64,000 nucleotides of DNA from JAYUHK01 sp043767025. GTDB taxonomy: Bacteria > Bacteroidota > Bacteroidia > Chitinophagales > Saprospiraceae. The notes below the pieces were generated by a model. It was not told where the DNA came from. It did not search any database and saw nothing but the letters and a program-made list of their open reading frames with translations. The stretch spans positions 1-64,000 of the forward strand of contig JAYUHK010000161.1 in NCBI GenBank assembly GCA_043767025.1. The letters run 5' to 3'. Numbering within the stretch: position 1 is the first letter of the stretch; every line of letters begins with the position of its first letter. Of this stretch, positions 21,401 to 29,226 are shown in pieces. The translations under genes and the position numbers were made by a program.

Positions 21401-21401
21401 A
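12495..21401 (-). CDS. Giant multi-repeat T9SS type B surface protein with 13 GCDS repeats
   Basis: 2968 residues with signal peptide 1-31. A Cys-rich N-terminal region (about 32-240) resembles no domain I can name. A long series of Ig/PKD- and SprB-like repeats follows (about 330-1830), with recurrent YTVTVTDSKGC-type endings and NGGAGTVTWY-type segments. Next come 13 tandem repeats of about 54 residues (1837-2537), each with LC.G.S...NG..Y...NPTG and GCDSI. Two further SprB-like repeats precede a CHU_C/type B sorting domain (about 2871-2968: FIPNIFSPDGDGSNDFF, VFDRWGSMLFE, WDGTFNGQ, YYFEVEF). It is predicted to be exported by the T9SS and surface-attached. No PorP/SprF gene is adjacent, and its sorting domain is of a different subtype from the two PorP-linked adhesins in this window. 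Confidence 0.88.
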   Translation of the reverse strand: MKTMNIKNYYSNFCIPVFFLLLFTSLTANAQDQWTAGGGCNAASPSVVQVMIDACGFEGTSEFLTIQTGNAPYNFMMGGMTLSVDCPSGTSNATVNLFNNSNAAAVATLNSAMAPPACPTPIFIDANAPPTNGVVPANTTVLVFPSPNPDLSYLTPSSLASLCGGLPVYVIFGNYMSGAALFKNNATLPCTGCGCERYINVDFGGCHYDIDYNISTIALGNGANITPNGSGGVTYGTGTCNPIVSACVPPPAPMLTGIQICPGAASLPSTFACTNCTATTTWYNAAAGGTLLYTGVDYVPPVPGATTTYYVSNVGTCVSARVPISITVLPKPTATAGNNGPKCPDQSTTLSSSGGGSYAWSGPAGFSSAAQNPVLTPPVAAGSYTVTVTGANTCTDIKSTTITISSPPTATAPAPQTKCADPTTGNASFILGNAGAGTTNWYQDAALTIPASPSGAFVVNISNSPKTIYTTLTGANTCVSMPVTFILTVTAAPTANSTTLGKCGNAAGQATFDLTSVNSTVNGGAGTVTWYAGPGATNPIASPNSYTSSGGTVYATVTVGTCPSAPAAVTLNVNAAPTAIASPATPKICAGSANNTVNLSVTPSGGSPAYTINWTTPSGTANGSPITATIIGNYTYTVTDQNMCTASGTINITNYPTPNATLPTGLTACSGGSGNPNTISATASAGTPTYSYNWTLPDNSNQVGNPIMSPLTGIFTVTVTDMNGCQKTATTTVAASAAPTVNITPASPNICAGASVTLTANGTGGTGALGYAWTLPDGSTAITSAVTSTQTGVYTVTVTDSKGCSVISTKTVNANAQPTASIAGNANFCSGGGTNLSTTLTASGAAGTAPYIYNWTRPNATTFLGNPITATAAGTYTVTVTDNNGLGCTNTATFVVSAAAPPVANAGPDITICAGDPLVPITATPAGLNYLWSPGGATTQTINVSPAATTTYMVTVTDPATGCSSSDQVVVSVTQIPFIPMATSNSPVCVGGNIFLDGTAVVFPPFPYGYTWTFGNPPPTGTVVGSTVDVNIPNATTAMSGTYYFTVSLLGCFSIPKSVVVVVNPAPTANIPVIPPVCANAAGNGVFNLNNYNNTVSGGVGVVTWYSDAAGTVVIASPSAYNVSAASSPLTVYVKVTVGGTCSSAVVPVVLTVNTLPTATATSATAKCRNAAGQATFDLTILESTVNGGTANTISWYANANGTGAISSPYTVNNTTTIYAIVSNGTCSSAAVAVILPVNANPAVSITPNNPGFCAGSNGVVLFANGSSGMSPYNYQWQDPSGSLLSGASITANQAGVYKVTITDSKGCEGLAMINVTQFSTPTITISGNASFCAGSTTNLTANVLGGMSPYTYSWKRDGSPTVLGTTATISASFVDTYNVTVTDSKGCTATQSVVVTQNPSPTVSISPNSPQICAGGQVVLTATAQNGTPNYTYNWTRPNSTIFNGNPITAAAVGLYTVTTTDANGCKATDTLTVKSFPTPTAALVGGGSVCVGSNATLTVNFTGTANFTFVYSVNGVNQPAVNTSDNPYFINIFPSAGVSYKLVSMSDANCTGTVSNNSVTFTVQTPPTYSNLVDTCVNPTQYVVRFTVSAGSTVLPAGSGTLTGTSFVSNPVTVGAPYQFSISNGSTCPPTLVSGSVLVCNCKTEAGTMSLAPIAVCQGDSVLGIYLGGYKSDGNDTLEFILHSTPSIPLGTIFAKNYIPHFLLSNIPGIVPGVTYYISAIAGNNNGSDHVTTGDLCLSVSAGTPVVLKAAPTATLSGTATICKGKTTNLTVNFVGTPPFQIVYSTNGTNSSIITTSANPFLIPVSPTVNTNYLLVSLKDAACSGAASGSAAVTVLFPVIKDTMPFICLNKSIVFNGTIYNQANPSGQEILVGKAANGCDSIINISVQFFPPNVVNYNKTLCFGQSETINGTVYNETKPTGQEIFTTGTSNGCDSVVNVNFTFNSIEISNVNTKICTTDSIIVNGKTYNFQNPNGVETIVGGGTGGCNKEIRVSLSFYPKAINAVNRTLCPGGSVTFNNIVYNQQKPSGRDTLFKKAANGCDSIIIVDLQFLTVDTNKIIKNLCPGQSVTVRNVVYDASNPTDTIQLVNGGTNGCDSIIVIRLTFYPKTILTIDTTLCPKGKLVVNGKTYDENKPTGLDTLFGGNRFGCDSLFNVTVRFYPPDTTKIVNTLCTGQFITVGLNTIFDKNNPSGFVTLINKHGCDSIVAVNLTFGDTAIFNLTKTLCFGKSVIVQGITFDASNPMGTVQITGGSIGGCDSLVKVKLTFLPQSIFNYSNTLCFGDSVKVNKKWYSAANPTGKDTIIGGSLLSGCDSILNIQVNFYLKAQGTITGNLCPNERRIINGTVYDKNKLTGIENLNGQAAHGCDSVILVNLTLIPLKENLVTTKICREDTLIFNNKKFYFGNSSGIDTLKNLASNGCDSVIKVNLSFYPRDTFYLVGTVCQPSLVINGKTYNAANSTGVELLLNATANGCDSIVKVNLKFGTPSTKNILDTLCAGQTRTINSKVYGANNPTGIDTIKFGNRTGCDSILNIKITFFPQITASISGSTTICKGDSATLTFNLSVNGSYAIQFKKDNNAPVTLNNIKNGDQIKVSPNTTAVYAIVSIGNQNNLCPPIIGSSAQIRIDSVKVKATVTSNYEGWGVTCNGTKDGAASVINLISGTNVSYQWSNGATSANITGLAAGIYRVTVTSSVGCKIVDSVNVIPPAPILLNVTGITPKCYGGQGGFKINSLTGGTAPYQYSMNGSPFYTIDQLEYVQKIAGNYPIIVRDANGCLQNSELKISNPNKDNLEVGKDVYLQLGDSVKINPTYDFTIDTFFWNPIKTLNFLCDTCMSAYARPLETTTYLLTVRDATGCLVTDRITVFIDKNHHIFIPNIFSPDGDGSNDFFTIFANNKDVKNVKIMRVFDRWGSMLFETKNINPNVETSGWDGTFNGQKLNSAVFVYYFEVEFIDGTIVKYYGDVTLSN
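13790..15893 (-). repeat. Thirteen tandem ~54-residue GCDS coding repeats
   Basis: Units read LC-x-G ... NG-x-x-Y ... NPTG-x-D ... GCDSI followed by alternating hydrophobics and an F-Y-P-like end. Counted by eye from the first Cys of each unit: 13. Two conserved cysteines per unit (LC and GCD) suggest one disulfide per repeat, which is inference. Confidence 0.8.
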
Positions 21402-21466
21402 TGATTATTTTTGATAGTTTATTGCTTGGTCTGACGCTCATAGAGAGCTGATAAGTATTTCCGTCA

Positions 21467-21474
21467 CAAAAGTA
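21467..21474 (-). promoter_or_regulatory. -7 element upstream of the 2968-residue protein gene
   Basis: TACTTTTG on the - strand fits TAnnTTTG about 66 bases upstream of the ATG at 21401. No -33 TTG was found at the usual spacing, so this is a weak call. Confidence 0.35.
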
Positions 21475-21545
21475 AGCAATGTATAGTAAAATATTTTCTT
21501 TTGCAGGTTAATTTTATATAAATTTTAGCTATATCCGTTTAGACC

Positions 21546-21594
21546 GAAGTTACTGACACCGAAGTTACCGACACCTCAAAGGTGTCGGTAACTT
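21546..21594 (+). repeat. Palindrome with a preceding direct repeat
   Basis: GAAGTTACTGACACC is followed at once by GAAGTTACCGACACC. The second copy forms a perfect 15-base stem with AGGTGTCGGTAACTT across a 3-base loop (21562-21594). There is no T tract, so it is not a typical terminator. It lies between two divergent giant genes and may be a dispersed palindromic element. Confidence 0.75.
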
Positions 21595-21765
21595 ATAAAC
21601 CAAACTATTTTTTTCTCCCAAGCAGCGTTTTGTTTCTGCCAATCGTTTAAGTTCTATTAACTTCATAAATGTCACAAAACAAAAGAATTTTGGACATTTT
21701 TTTGTTTCAAATATTTGAAAAAAACATATTAAACAACAAATTATGTGAAAAAAAAACGAAAAAAA

Positions 21766-21797
21766 TTTGCAAATGCTATTAAAGTGTTTTAACTTTG
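21766..21797 (+). promoter_or_regulatory. Promoter far upstream of the 2229-residue protein gene
   Basis: TTTG at 21766-21769, a 20-base spacer and TAACTTTG at 21790-21797 are a full match to the Bacteroidota consensus. The expected start of transcription is near 21804, about 510 bases ahead of the ATG at 22314. That leaves a long leader with a small open frame and repeats. Confidence 0.65.
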
Positions 21798-21821
21798 TAC
21801 TTTCAAAAACCGTATTACTCT

Positions 21822-21959
21822 ATGAACAAGCACTCAATTACCTTAACACCTCTGAAAACAAACAGAGAAAAATGCAAATTACTATTTTTGCATCGCCCTA
21901 CACACCCAGCACGACATCAAACCCTCAAAAAGTTTGAACACACAACTACTATTTCGTAA
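21822..21959 (+). CDS. Possible 45-residue leader ORF (unproven)
   Basis: An ATG about 18 bases after the predicted transcription start opens a 45-codon frame (MNKHSITLTPLKTNREK...) ending in TAA. The product is basic, without a membrane segment or a family I recognise. Its position directly behind a consensus promoter is the only support. It could equally be chance sequence in an untranslated leader. Confidence 0.2.
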   Translation: MNKHSITLTPLKTNREKCKLLFLHRPTHPARHQTLKKFEHTTTIS

Positions 21960-22154
21960 CGTTTAGTTTTGACTCACTCCCTTCTCATTTCGGCGCAACG
22001 CTCCGATTGGGACTTTGTCGTTTGAGCCGTAGTTTTTTTTATTCAGTCAAATTATAATCCAACTTCTCGATTTCAACCAAAGATTTTTTCGCAAGAAAAA
22101 TGTATCTGCACCGTCGTGCGCCTGCCCAAAATTGGACAGCTTGCACCGATGAAT

Positions 22155-22182
22155 AGTTTTTAGTTTTTAGTTTTTAGTTTTT
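22155..22182 (+). repeat. 7-base microsatellite (AGTTTTT)x4
   Basis: Four perfect AGTTTTT units followed by a partial one. The last part can pair over 13 bases (TTTTTAGTTTTTA) with TAAAAACTAAAAA at about 22205-22217, inside the repeat fragment just downstream. Non-coding leader of the 2229-residue protein gene. Confidence 0.75.
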
Positions 22183-22193
22183 AGTTAGTTGCG

Positions 22194-22232
22194 CGACTCA
22201 AAATTAAAAACTAAAAATTTATAACCGTTTAA
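22194..22232 (+). repeat. Fragment of the dispersed intergenic repeat, copy B
   Basis: The 3' end of the repeat seen at 1-100 (CGACTCAAAATTAAAAACT and what follows) is present with a few changes. The 5' two thirds are missing and replaced by the AGTTTTT microsatellite. Confidence 0.65.
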
Positions 22233-22313
22233 TATAAAATTTTTTAATCTATATCAATATTATTTTTTTACACCCGAAATTTTTTTAAAAAAAAATCCAA
22301 AACGTTATTTTTT

Positions 22314-25300
22314 ATGGAATCTTTAAAAATGATGTACCAACATTCATCTCAACCGCCCCAAACGGCGGCACGCGGCAAATCATCATTCGCCCAAAACTTT
22401 CTTTTTCGCCTCGTGCTTGCGTTGATGCTCTTTGCGTCCGCTAATCACGAGGCTTTTGCGCAATGTAATGCCAATCTTGTCGGTATCTCTGCTACCACGC
22501 CTACCATTACTGTCGCGCTCAATGGCGCAGGCTCTGCTACCCTCAGTGCGGCGCAGGTTTCGCTCTACTTCAGCTACGCAGGCAATCCGCCCGGAGTAGG
22601 CTGCGGAAGTCCCGAGATTCACGCCTTCACAGCGGGCGGTGGTATCGGAGCTGCCAATATTTCGCCTCTCACATTTTCTTGTGCGGACATCGCGACGACC
22701 CCCAGAACGTATTGGTTCCTCTACAACGCCAATGGAACGATAACCGACGACAACAAAGTTACTTTTGTTATTACGGTAGTAGATAACCTACCGCCAGCGT
22801 TTACTTCTTGTCCGTCCAGTATCACGCAGGCTGTCACACCCGGAACTTGCGTCAAGCAAATTGCGGTTGGTCTTACAGCGTCGGCTACTGATAACTGTAC
22901 GCCAGTGACGGGAAGCTACACGATAGCGGGTACTACGTCAGGCAGTGGGACAAGCCTCAACGCCAATAATACTTTCTTTCAGTCTGGCGTTTCTGTCGTT
23001 ACTTTCAGAGCAGTAGATTCTTACGGCAATGTAAATACTTGCACTACTACGGTCACTATCACGGAGGCTGTTCCACCTTCTATAACCTGTCCTGCTCCCA
23101 TTACGGTCAGTGCAGCCGCTGGTAATTGCAACGCAGTAGTAACTGTCCCCGCTCCAACGCTCAGCGACAACTGTACGACCAATGCAGCGCTTACTGCTTC
23201 GCTTACCAATTCATTGTCGGGCGCAACAACAGCTGCCACCGCCTCTGGCAACGGCAGCGGACGTATCTACAATCTGGGCGCAACGAGCATCACTTACACG
23301 GTATCAGACGGCTCTGGAAACAACAGCTCTACTACTTGTACAGCAGCCGTGACGGTTCGCGATGCCCAAGCACCTGTTATCACTTGCCCAGTGTCTTTGA
23401 CATTGAGCTCGGGAACTGCTTGTTCTCAAACGGCTACTCTTGCACAACTTCAAGCATCTGTTTCTGACAACTGTTCGACAGCAGGTTCTTATACCTACAC
23501 TTTGTCGGGTGCTACTATCAGTAGCGGTAGCGGTTCTGTAGCTTTTCCGGGAACGTTCAGTGCGCCGACAACAACCAGCTTTAACAATGGACTCACAACC
23601 GTAACTTATAATATTTCGGACAATGCAACTCCTACTGCCAACACAGCTTCTTGTACCTTTACGGTCGTGGTGCAAGATGTGACAATGCCGACGGTAATGT
23701 CGCTTGCTTCGCCAATCCCAATAACTGCTGCTGCTGGCAACTGCTCGGCAGTGGTAACTAATATTCCTTATCCTATCGCAATTGACAACTGTTCCAGTCC
23801 ACTCACAATTACTTATATATTGACAGGGGCGACTTCTGGCTCGGGAGTAAGCCTAAATGGCGCGCCGTCACCTCCGTCTAATACGGCACCCAACGGATTG
23901 ACGTACAATGCGGGTATCACAACAGTTACTTACTATGTTACCGATGCCTCTGGAAATGTGAATAGTGTAGCTACGACAGTAATTGTATATGAAGGAACGC
24001 CGACACTACCTGTGGTGACTTACCCAACTGCTCCAATTACGATTACGGCGATTGCGAGTGCTACGTCCTGCGGTGCAGTCGTGACTGGATTGACTCCCAC
24101 TTATACAGACAACTGTAACCCTCCGGGAAATAATATAGCTTTGACTTACACGTATTCAGGACCTACTGTTTTAAATTTGTCGGGCTCACCTGCTTTAGGA
24201 ACAGGCAGCTTGGATGGCTTTACCTTCGGGGTGGGAACTACGACCATTACTTATACCTTGACAGACAACGGAATAGCAGCACCTAATAATACGGTAACTG
24301 CAACTATGGTAGTGATTGTATTAGACCAAACCAAACCAAGATTCACGACCTGCCCTACCAATAAAGTGTCTAACGCTACGCTGCCGGGCAACAGCTGCAC
24401 GATGCCAGTTATTGGTTTGATACCAATTACATCAGATAACTGCAGCGTGAAGCAAATGAGAATAGAAGTAACTGGCGCAGGAGTCGCTGCCTCCAACGGA
24501 GGCGGAGCTTTGGCTGCTACAAATTGCTTCAATTGCTCTGCTGCCAATGGACAACAAACAGACTGGTATCAACTCGGAAGTTCTCTAATGTGTAATACAC
24601 CTAACACGCCAATAGATAATGGTTTGGACGGATATTATTTCAATATCGGTACTTCTACCGTGCGCTATATTATTTCGGATATTATAACTACACCAGCTAC
24701 TACTCTCAACCCGAATCCCCCTGTTGCTATCACGCATTTTGATACTTGTACTTTTACAGTAAGAGTTTTAGAATCAACGGCACCAAAGATTATTTGTCCA
24801 TCGAATTTTGTAGTAGGTATCAACCAACCGAATTGCAAAGCACTCGTGAACCCTACGCCTACCATCAGCGATACTGTGGCTTGTCCTTTGACTTGTACAG
24901 GCGTTTCGACTCGAAATATTCGATTGAGATACAATTATTCAGGCGCGACTTTTGGAGTAATCGACACTAACACACAGTTTATTGCGACTGTTGGACTTCG
25001 TGATTATTTTACCAACAACACTGTTGGTATTTTATTCAATTCAGGAGTTACCAATTTGACGGCTACCGCTACTGACCTTTCAGGAAATACCGGCACCTGT
25101 AACTTCACGGTGACGGTGATTGATAATACGGCTCCTATCATTGCGGCTTGTCCGAGCAGTCCGATGACTGTCCAGACTAATCCGGGCGTTTGCACACGCA
25201 CTGGTCTTACGGCTCTGAATATATCAGCCACTGACCCTTGTAGTGCGCCAGTTTCTTATAGTTATTCCGCTTCGGGAGCGACCGTCATACCTACTACGTC

Positions 25301-28300
25301 AGGTTTGGGAATGTCTGCTGTCTTGAGTTTAGGAACGAGTACTGTTATTCTTAATGCAGTAGATGCGGCAGGAAATATCGCTTCATGCGTAGTGACAGTC
25401 ACGGTGGGGGATTCTATCGCACCAGTCATCGCTTGCCCAAGCAACCAGACATTCAATTTGCCGAATGGCTCGATGACTTGTTCTGCCACTGTCGGGGCAA
25501 GTTCAACACCAGTTATTAATTTAATGCCTACGGCTACAGACAACTGTACTGTACCGACAGGTGGATTTGTTTTTAATTATGTGGTTGCTACAACGCCAGC
25601 CGGCGCAATAGCAGCGTCAGGAACAGGCATACCAACGAGTTTGACTCTTACGGGTTCCAATGTTATGACTTACTCCACTGCGGACGCAAGCGGAAACACA
25701 GGAACGTGTAGCTTCACGGTGACCATAGCAGATGCTACTCCACCAAGTGTTGCTTACGCAAGTTCTGTTATCAATTTGATAGCAAACCCTGTCACTTGCG
25801 AAGCAAACTACTCTTGGTATGAGCCAACACAGGCTTCGGGTTGTACTGCCGCTACCGATTTGTGCAGCGGAACATCAGGAATAACTATTTTTAGAAGTTA
25901 TCTGTCAGGACCAAACCCAAATATCGTAAATGGACTTATCAATCCTGGAAATGGTACGGTACTAACATCGATACCGACTACAACAACTTGTCCGGGTCAA
26001 TATCAAAACACCAGCTTCCAAGTAGGAACTACGGTTATTCGTTATACATTTACGGACCAATCAGGAAACTCTACTTCCAGAGATTTGACGGTTATCGTCA
26101 CAGGTGGTGGAGCTATAGCTATGCCGATTTGTCGCGCAGCTACCGTTGCTCCCGGAACAGTAGTAACGCCAGCGACGGTCGAGACTCCGCCAGTCGGCGG
26201 CGGCGGCTCTTGCGCAGCAACTATTACCAACAAATTGGTCAATGGACAGCCATCACTTACTTTCACTTGCGCACAGGCGGGAACTACACAATCAGTTATT
26301 TTAACTTACAATTATTCCAACGGAACTTCACAATCTTGTACCGCATTGGTAACAGTATCAGCTTCTACTTTGGCTGCTACGGTTTCGACCACTACGACGA
26401 CAAGCGGCGGAAGCACGGGCACAGCAACTGCCAACCCATCGGGCGGCACTGCACCTTACACGTATCTTTGGAACAATGGAGCGACCGCACAGACCCTTTC
26501 AGGTTTGGCTGCCAATACCTACACCGTGACCGTAACAGACGCTTCGGGTTGCACTCGCAGCGCAGCAGGCACAGTAACAACCGCAGTATCTTGCGCAGGC
26601 TTCTCGGTATCGGTCACACCAACCGCTACCACAGCAGGCAATAGCAACGGTAGCTGCACCGCCAACGTAACAGGTGCGCAGGGAGCAATCACCTACGCAT
26701 GGAGCAACGGAGGAACAGGAGCTACTATTTCGGGATTGGCTTCAGGCACTTATACCGTAACGGCTACATCAGCAGGCTGCTCAGCAGTCGGTACAGCTAC
26801 CGTCAATAGCAGCTGCCCGGGAATGTTGGCTACGACTTCATCAACCGCTACAAGTGGTGGATTGAACAATGGTACGGCTACCGTAATATCAATAATGGGT
26901 GGCACTGGACCTTACACTTATGTGTGGAGCAACGGTGGCACATCGGCGAGCATCAGCAACTTGGCAGCAGGTTCTTACTTCGTGACAGTGACCGATGCGT
27001 TTGGTTGTACGACAAGTGCAGCAGCTACGGTAGCGTCTGGAGTTCCGTCTTGCACGGGTTCTGTGACAGCTACTTCAACCGCCACAAGCGGCGGCTTGAA
27101 CAACGGTACTGCAACCGCTTCTGTAACAGGAACGACAGGCGCAGTAACTTACTCTTGGGCTCCGGGTGGTGCTACCACTCCGACTATTTCGGGTTTGGCT
27201 CCGGGTACTTATTTTGTGACTGCGACCAACGGCACTTGTAACTACACTTCTTCTACGACCGTCCAAAACGGAACGACCGGCGGAAGCACATTGGCTTTCA
27301 CAGTCAATAACACAAGCGGCGCGCCGGGAACTATCATCAATGTACCAGTGACAGTGACTAATTTTACAAATATTTCTGACTTCCAGTTCTCCATGCACAT
27401 TGCAGACACTACGAAGGCGAAAATTATAGGATTTACTTTCACAAGTATCGGCACAGCTACAGGAGGTTTTGCTTCTAATCAAATGAATGGTGGCAACGCT
27501 ACTATTTCTTGGGCAGACCCACTGGGAAATGGTCAAACGGTATCCAACGGAACAACAGTATTCACGATTCAGATAAGCCTAATAGGCACATCGGGTATGA
27601 CGACTGCCTTCACGATAGACGGAAATCCGACACAGATTGCTGCAAGCACATTGGTAGGTGGGGTGCCAACGGCTATTACTCCAATAACAACCAACGGAAC
27701 GCTGACTATTGCAGGAGGTGTGAGCAACTTCGCAATCACGGGCTCGTACATACGTCCAGATGCTGCTGCAACCCCTGTGGGTGCCGTAACGACTACTATG
27801 ACAGGAACGACAGGCGCAACAGCGACCAACACAGCGTTGGTAAATACTTACAGCTTCACGGTAGGAAGTGGCTCTAACGAAACCATCACGCCAACCAAAC
27901 CTCACAGTGCTGTTAACGATTGTAAAAATGGATTGACTGGATTGGATATTACCATTATCCAACAGCACGTTTTGACTACCAGCTTACCGCTCAATACACC
28001 ATATTTGAGAATTGCTGCCGACGTAAATAATAACGGACAAGTTTCGACTGCTGATATTGTAGCGATTAGACGTGTAGTTTTGAATATAGACGCTTGCTTT
28101 CCATTGATGCCGTCTTGGGTGTTTATACCTCAATCGTATGTATTTGCGCCACTCGCGTCCAATCCGCTTACAGCGTTTGCACCTACGGGCTACCCGATGA
28201 GTGTGAGCTATTCAGCCATCAATGCCAACCAAAACGCAGTGTTTTATGGTATCAAAATGGGTGATGTGAATTACAGTGCGAATGCTTCGCAATTAGCAAG

Positions 28301-29003
28301 CACAGAAGAACACAGCGATAAAACGTTGAGTTTTGAAGTAACTGACCGCAACGTGGTGGCAGGCGAAGAAATAGAAGTGCCAGTAACGGCGCGCAATTTT
28401 GACGCAATATCTTCTTACCAAGGAACAATCAACTACGACGAGAAAGCACTCGAGCCAATCGAAATGACAAGCCGTCTGTTGAATGATTTCGGAAAAGACA
28501 ACTACTTCGTACACGAAAACGGAACTATCAACACTTTGTGGTACGACTATCGTGGCGCAAGCGTGAAAGACGAAGCGACATTGTTTACGATGAAATTCAA
28601 AGTATTGAAAAATACTACATTGAGTGGTGCGTTGCGCATGAGCAGCGAAAGCACTCCATCGGAGGCGTATATGGTCGGCAACGAGCGCATGAATTTGGAT
28701 TTGACGTTCAAAGGAAATTTGAGTACTGTAGCGACTGCATCGGAGTTTAGTTTGTTGCAAAACAAGCCCAATCCGTTCAGCGACGCTACGCTAATCAACT
28801 TCCAATTACCAGAAGCGACTTCGGCTACGGTGCGTATTTTCGACATGAGCGGAAGAGTAGTGAAAACATACAACTGCGAGTGCGTGAAAGGTATGAACGA
28901 ATTAAGAATTGAAAAAACATCTTTGCCGGGTACGGGCGTGTATTACTACCAGTTGAGTACTTCTACACAGACCGCCAGTAAGAAGATGATTTTGATAGAT
29001 TAG
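22314..29003 (+). CDS. HYR/SprB/cohesin/dockerin surface protein, T9SS type A sorting domain
   Basis: 2229 residues. A long n-region and hydrophobic core (to about residue 50, ending EAFAQ) form the signal peptide. About ten HYR-like domains (153-1263), most centred on a [TS]DNC motif, are followed by four SprB-like repeats (about 1353-1650). Then come a cohesin-like domain (1659-1801), a dockerin-like module (about 1868-1929: NGLTGLDITIIQQHVL, and DVNNNGQVSTADI, which fits a calcium-loop pattern), a second cohesin-like domain (2006-2138), and a type A sorting domain (2143-2229: LLQNKPNPFSDAT, GVYYYQL). Type A domains are normally cleaved by PorU, with the protein released or bound to lipopolysaccharide. 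Having cohesin and dockerin modules in one chain is notable. The gene appears monocistronic: consensus promoter 0.5 kb upstream, terminator just behind. Confidence 0.88.
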   Translation: MESLKMMYQHSSQPPQTAARGKSSFAQNFLFRLVLALMLFASANHEAFAQCNANLVGISATTPTITVALNGAGSATLSAAQVSLYFSYAGNPPGVGCGSPEIHAFTAGGGIGAANISPLTFSCADIATTPRTYWFLYNANGTITDDNKVTFVITVVDNLPPAFTSCPSSITQAVTPGTCVKQIAVGLTASATDNCTPVTGSYTIAGTTSGSGTSLNANNTFFQSGVSVVTFRAVDSYGNVNTCTTTVTITEAVPPSITCPAPITVSAAAGNCNAVVTVPAPTLSDNCTTNAALTASLTNSLSGATTAATASGNGSGRIYNLGATSITYTVSDGSGNNSSTTCTAAVTVRDAQAPVITCPVSLTLSSGTACSQTATLAQLQASVSDNCSTAGSYTYTLSGATISSGSGSVAFPGTFSAPTTTSFNNGLTTVTYNISDNATPTANTASCTFTVVVQDVTMPTVMSLASPIPITAAAGNCSAVVTNIPYPIAIDNCSSPLTITYILTGATSGSGVSLNGAPSPPSNTAPNGLTYNAGITTVTYYVTDASGNVNSVATTVIVYEGTPTLPVVTYPTAPITITAIASATSCGAVVTGLTPTYTDNCNPPGNNIALTYTYSGPTVLNLSGSPALGTGSLDGFTFGVGTTTITYTLTDNGIAAPNNTVTATMVVIVLDQTKPRFTTCPTNKVSNATLPGNSCTMPVIGLIPITSDNCSVKQMRIEVTGAGVAASNGGGALAATNCFNCSAANGQQTDWYQLGSSLMCNTPNTPIDNGLDGYYFNIGTSTVRYIISDIITTPATTLNPNPPVAITHFDTCTFTVRVLESTAPKIICPSNFVVGINQPNCKALVNPTPTISDTVACPLTCTGVSTRNIRLRYNYSGATFGVIDTNTQFIATVGLRDYFTNNTVGILFNSGVTNLTATATDLSGNTGTCNFTVTVIDNTAPIIAACPSSPMTVQTNPGVCTRTGLTALNISATDPCSAPVSYSYSASGATVIPTTSGLGMSAVLSLGTSTVILNAVDAAGNIASCVVTVTVGDSIAPVIACPSNQTFNLPNGSMTCSATVGASSTPVINLMPTATDNCTVPTGGFVFNYVVATTPAGAIAASGTGIPTSLTLTGSNVMTYSTADASGNTGTCSFTVTIADATPPSVAYASSVINLIANPVTCEANYSWYEPTQASGCTAATDLCSGTSGITIFRSYLSGPNPNIVNGLINPGNGTVLTSIPTTTTCPGQYQNTSFQVGTTVIRYTFTDQSGNSTSRDLTVIVTGGGAIAMPICRAATVAPGTVVTPATVETPPVGGGGSCAATITNKLVNGQPSLTFTCAQAGTTQSVILTYNYSNGTSQSCTALVTVSASTLAATVSTTTTTSGGSTGTATANPSGGTAPYTYLWNNGATAQTLSGLAANTYTVTVTDASGCTRSAAGTVTTAVSCAGFSVSVTPTATTAGNSNGSCTANVTGAQGAITYAWSNGGTGATISGLASGTYTVTATSAGCSAVGTATVNSSCPGMLATTSSTATSGGLNNGTATVISIMGGTGPYTYVWSNGGTSASISNLAAGSYFVTVTDAFGCTTSAAATVASGVPSCTGSVTATSTATSGGLNNGTATASVTGTTGAVTYSWAPGGATTPTISGLAPGTYFVTATNGTCNYTSSTTVQNGTTGGSTLAFTVNNTSGAPGTIINVPVTVTNFTNISDFQFSMHIADTTKAKIIGFTFTSIGTATGGFASNQMNGGNATISWADPLGNGQTVSNGTTVFTIQISLIGTSGMTTAFTIDGNPTQIAASTLVGGVPTAITPITTNGTLTIAGGVSNFAITGSYIRPDAAATPVGAVTTTMTGTTGATATNTALVNTYSFTVGSGSNETITPTKPHSAVNDCKNGLTGLDITIIQQHVLTTSLPLNTPYLRIAADVNNNGQVSTADIVAIRRVVLNIDACFPLMPSWVFIPQSYVFAPLASNPLTAFAPTGYPMSVSYSAINANQNAVFYGIKMGDVNYSANASQLASTEEHSDKTLSFEVTDRNVVAGEEIEVPVTARNFDAISSYQGTINYDEKALEPIEMTSRLLNDFGKDNYFVHENGTINTLWYDYRGASVKDEATLFTMKFKVLKNTTLSGALRMSSESTPSEAYMVGNERMNLDLTFKGNLSTVATASEFSLLQNKPNPFSDATLINFQLPEATSATVRIFDMSGRVVKTYNCECVKGMNELRIEKTSLPGTGVYYYQLSTSTQTASKKMILID

Positions 29004-29009
29004 AAAAAT

Positions 29010-29113
29010 CAGCCATTGGGGTTGAGCGACCGACAATCAAGAAAATAATGTTTGCGCAAGCGAGCTTAAAATCCTTTTTGTCAGTCGCTCAACTTTGGTG
29101 GCTGTTTTTTTTT
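29010..29113 (+). terminator. Large-hairpin terminator behind the 2229-residue protein gene
   Basis: AGCCA..GGGGTTGAGCGAC-GACAA (29011-29036) pairs with TTGTC-GTCGCTCAAC...TGGCT (29078-29103), followed by eight T's. The middle of about 40 bases is an additional loop. It starts seven bases after the stop codon. Confidence 0.8.
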
Positions 29114-29195
29114 GTAAATGAAATTAAAAAAAAACAAAAAATAATATAAGAAAACACCATACATATAAAAAAATAAAATTATATTTGCCCTTGTA

Positions 29196-29226
29196 TTGAA
29201 ATAAAATTGTCCCGAACCTATATTTG
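29196..29226 (+). promoter_or_regulatory. Promoter for the cohesin/HYR adhesin operon
   Basis: TTG at 29196-29198, a 20-base spacer and TATATTTG at 29219-29226. Another -7-like TATATTTG occurs at 29180-29187 without a clear -33 box. The predicted leader to the ATG at 29594 is about 360 bases. I see no convincing gene between 29114 and 29593. Confidence 0.6.

Noticed and set aside
21546..21594. Palindrome as a transcription terminator
   Set aside because: The stem is perfect but no T tract follows on either side, and it lies upstream of both flanking genes.
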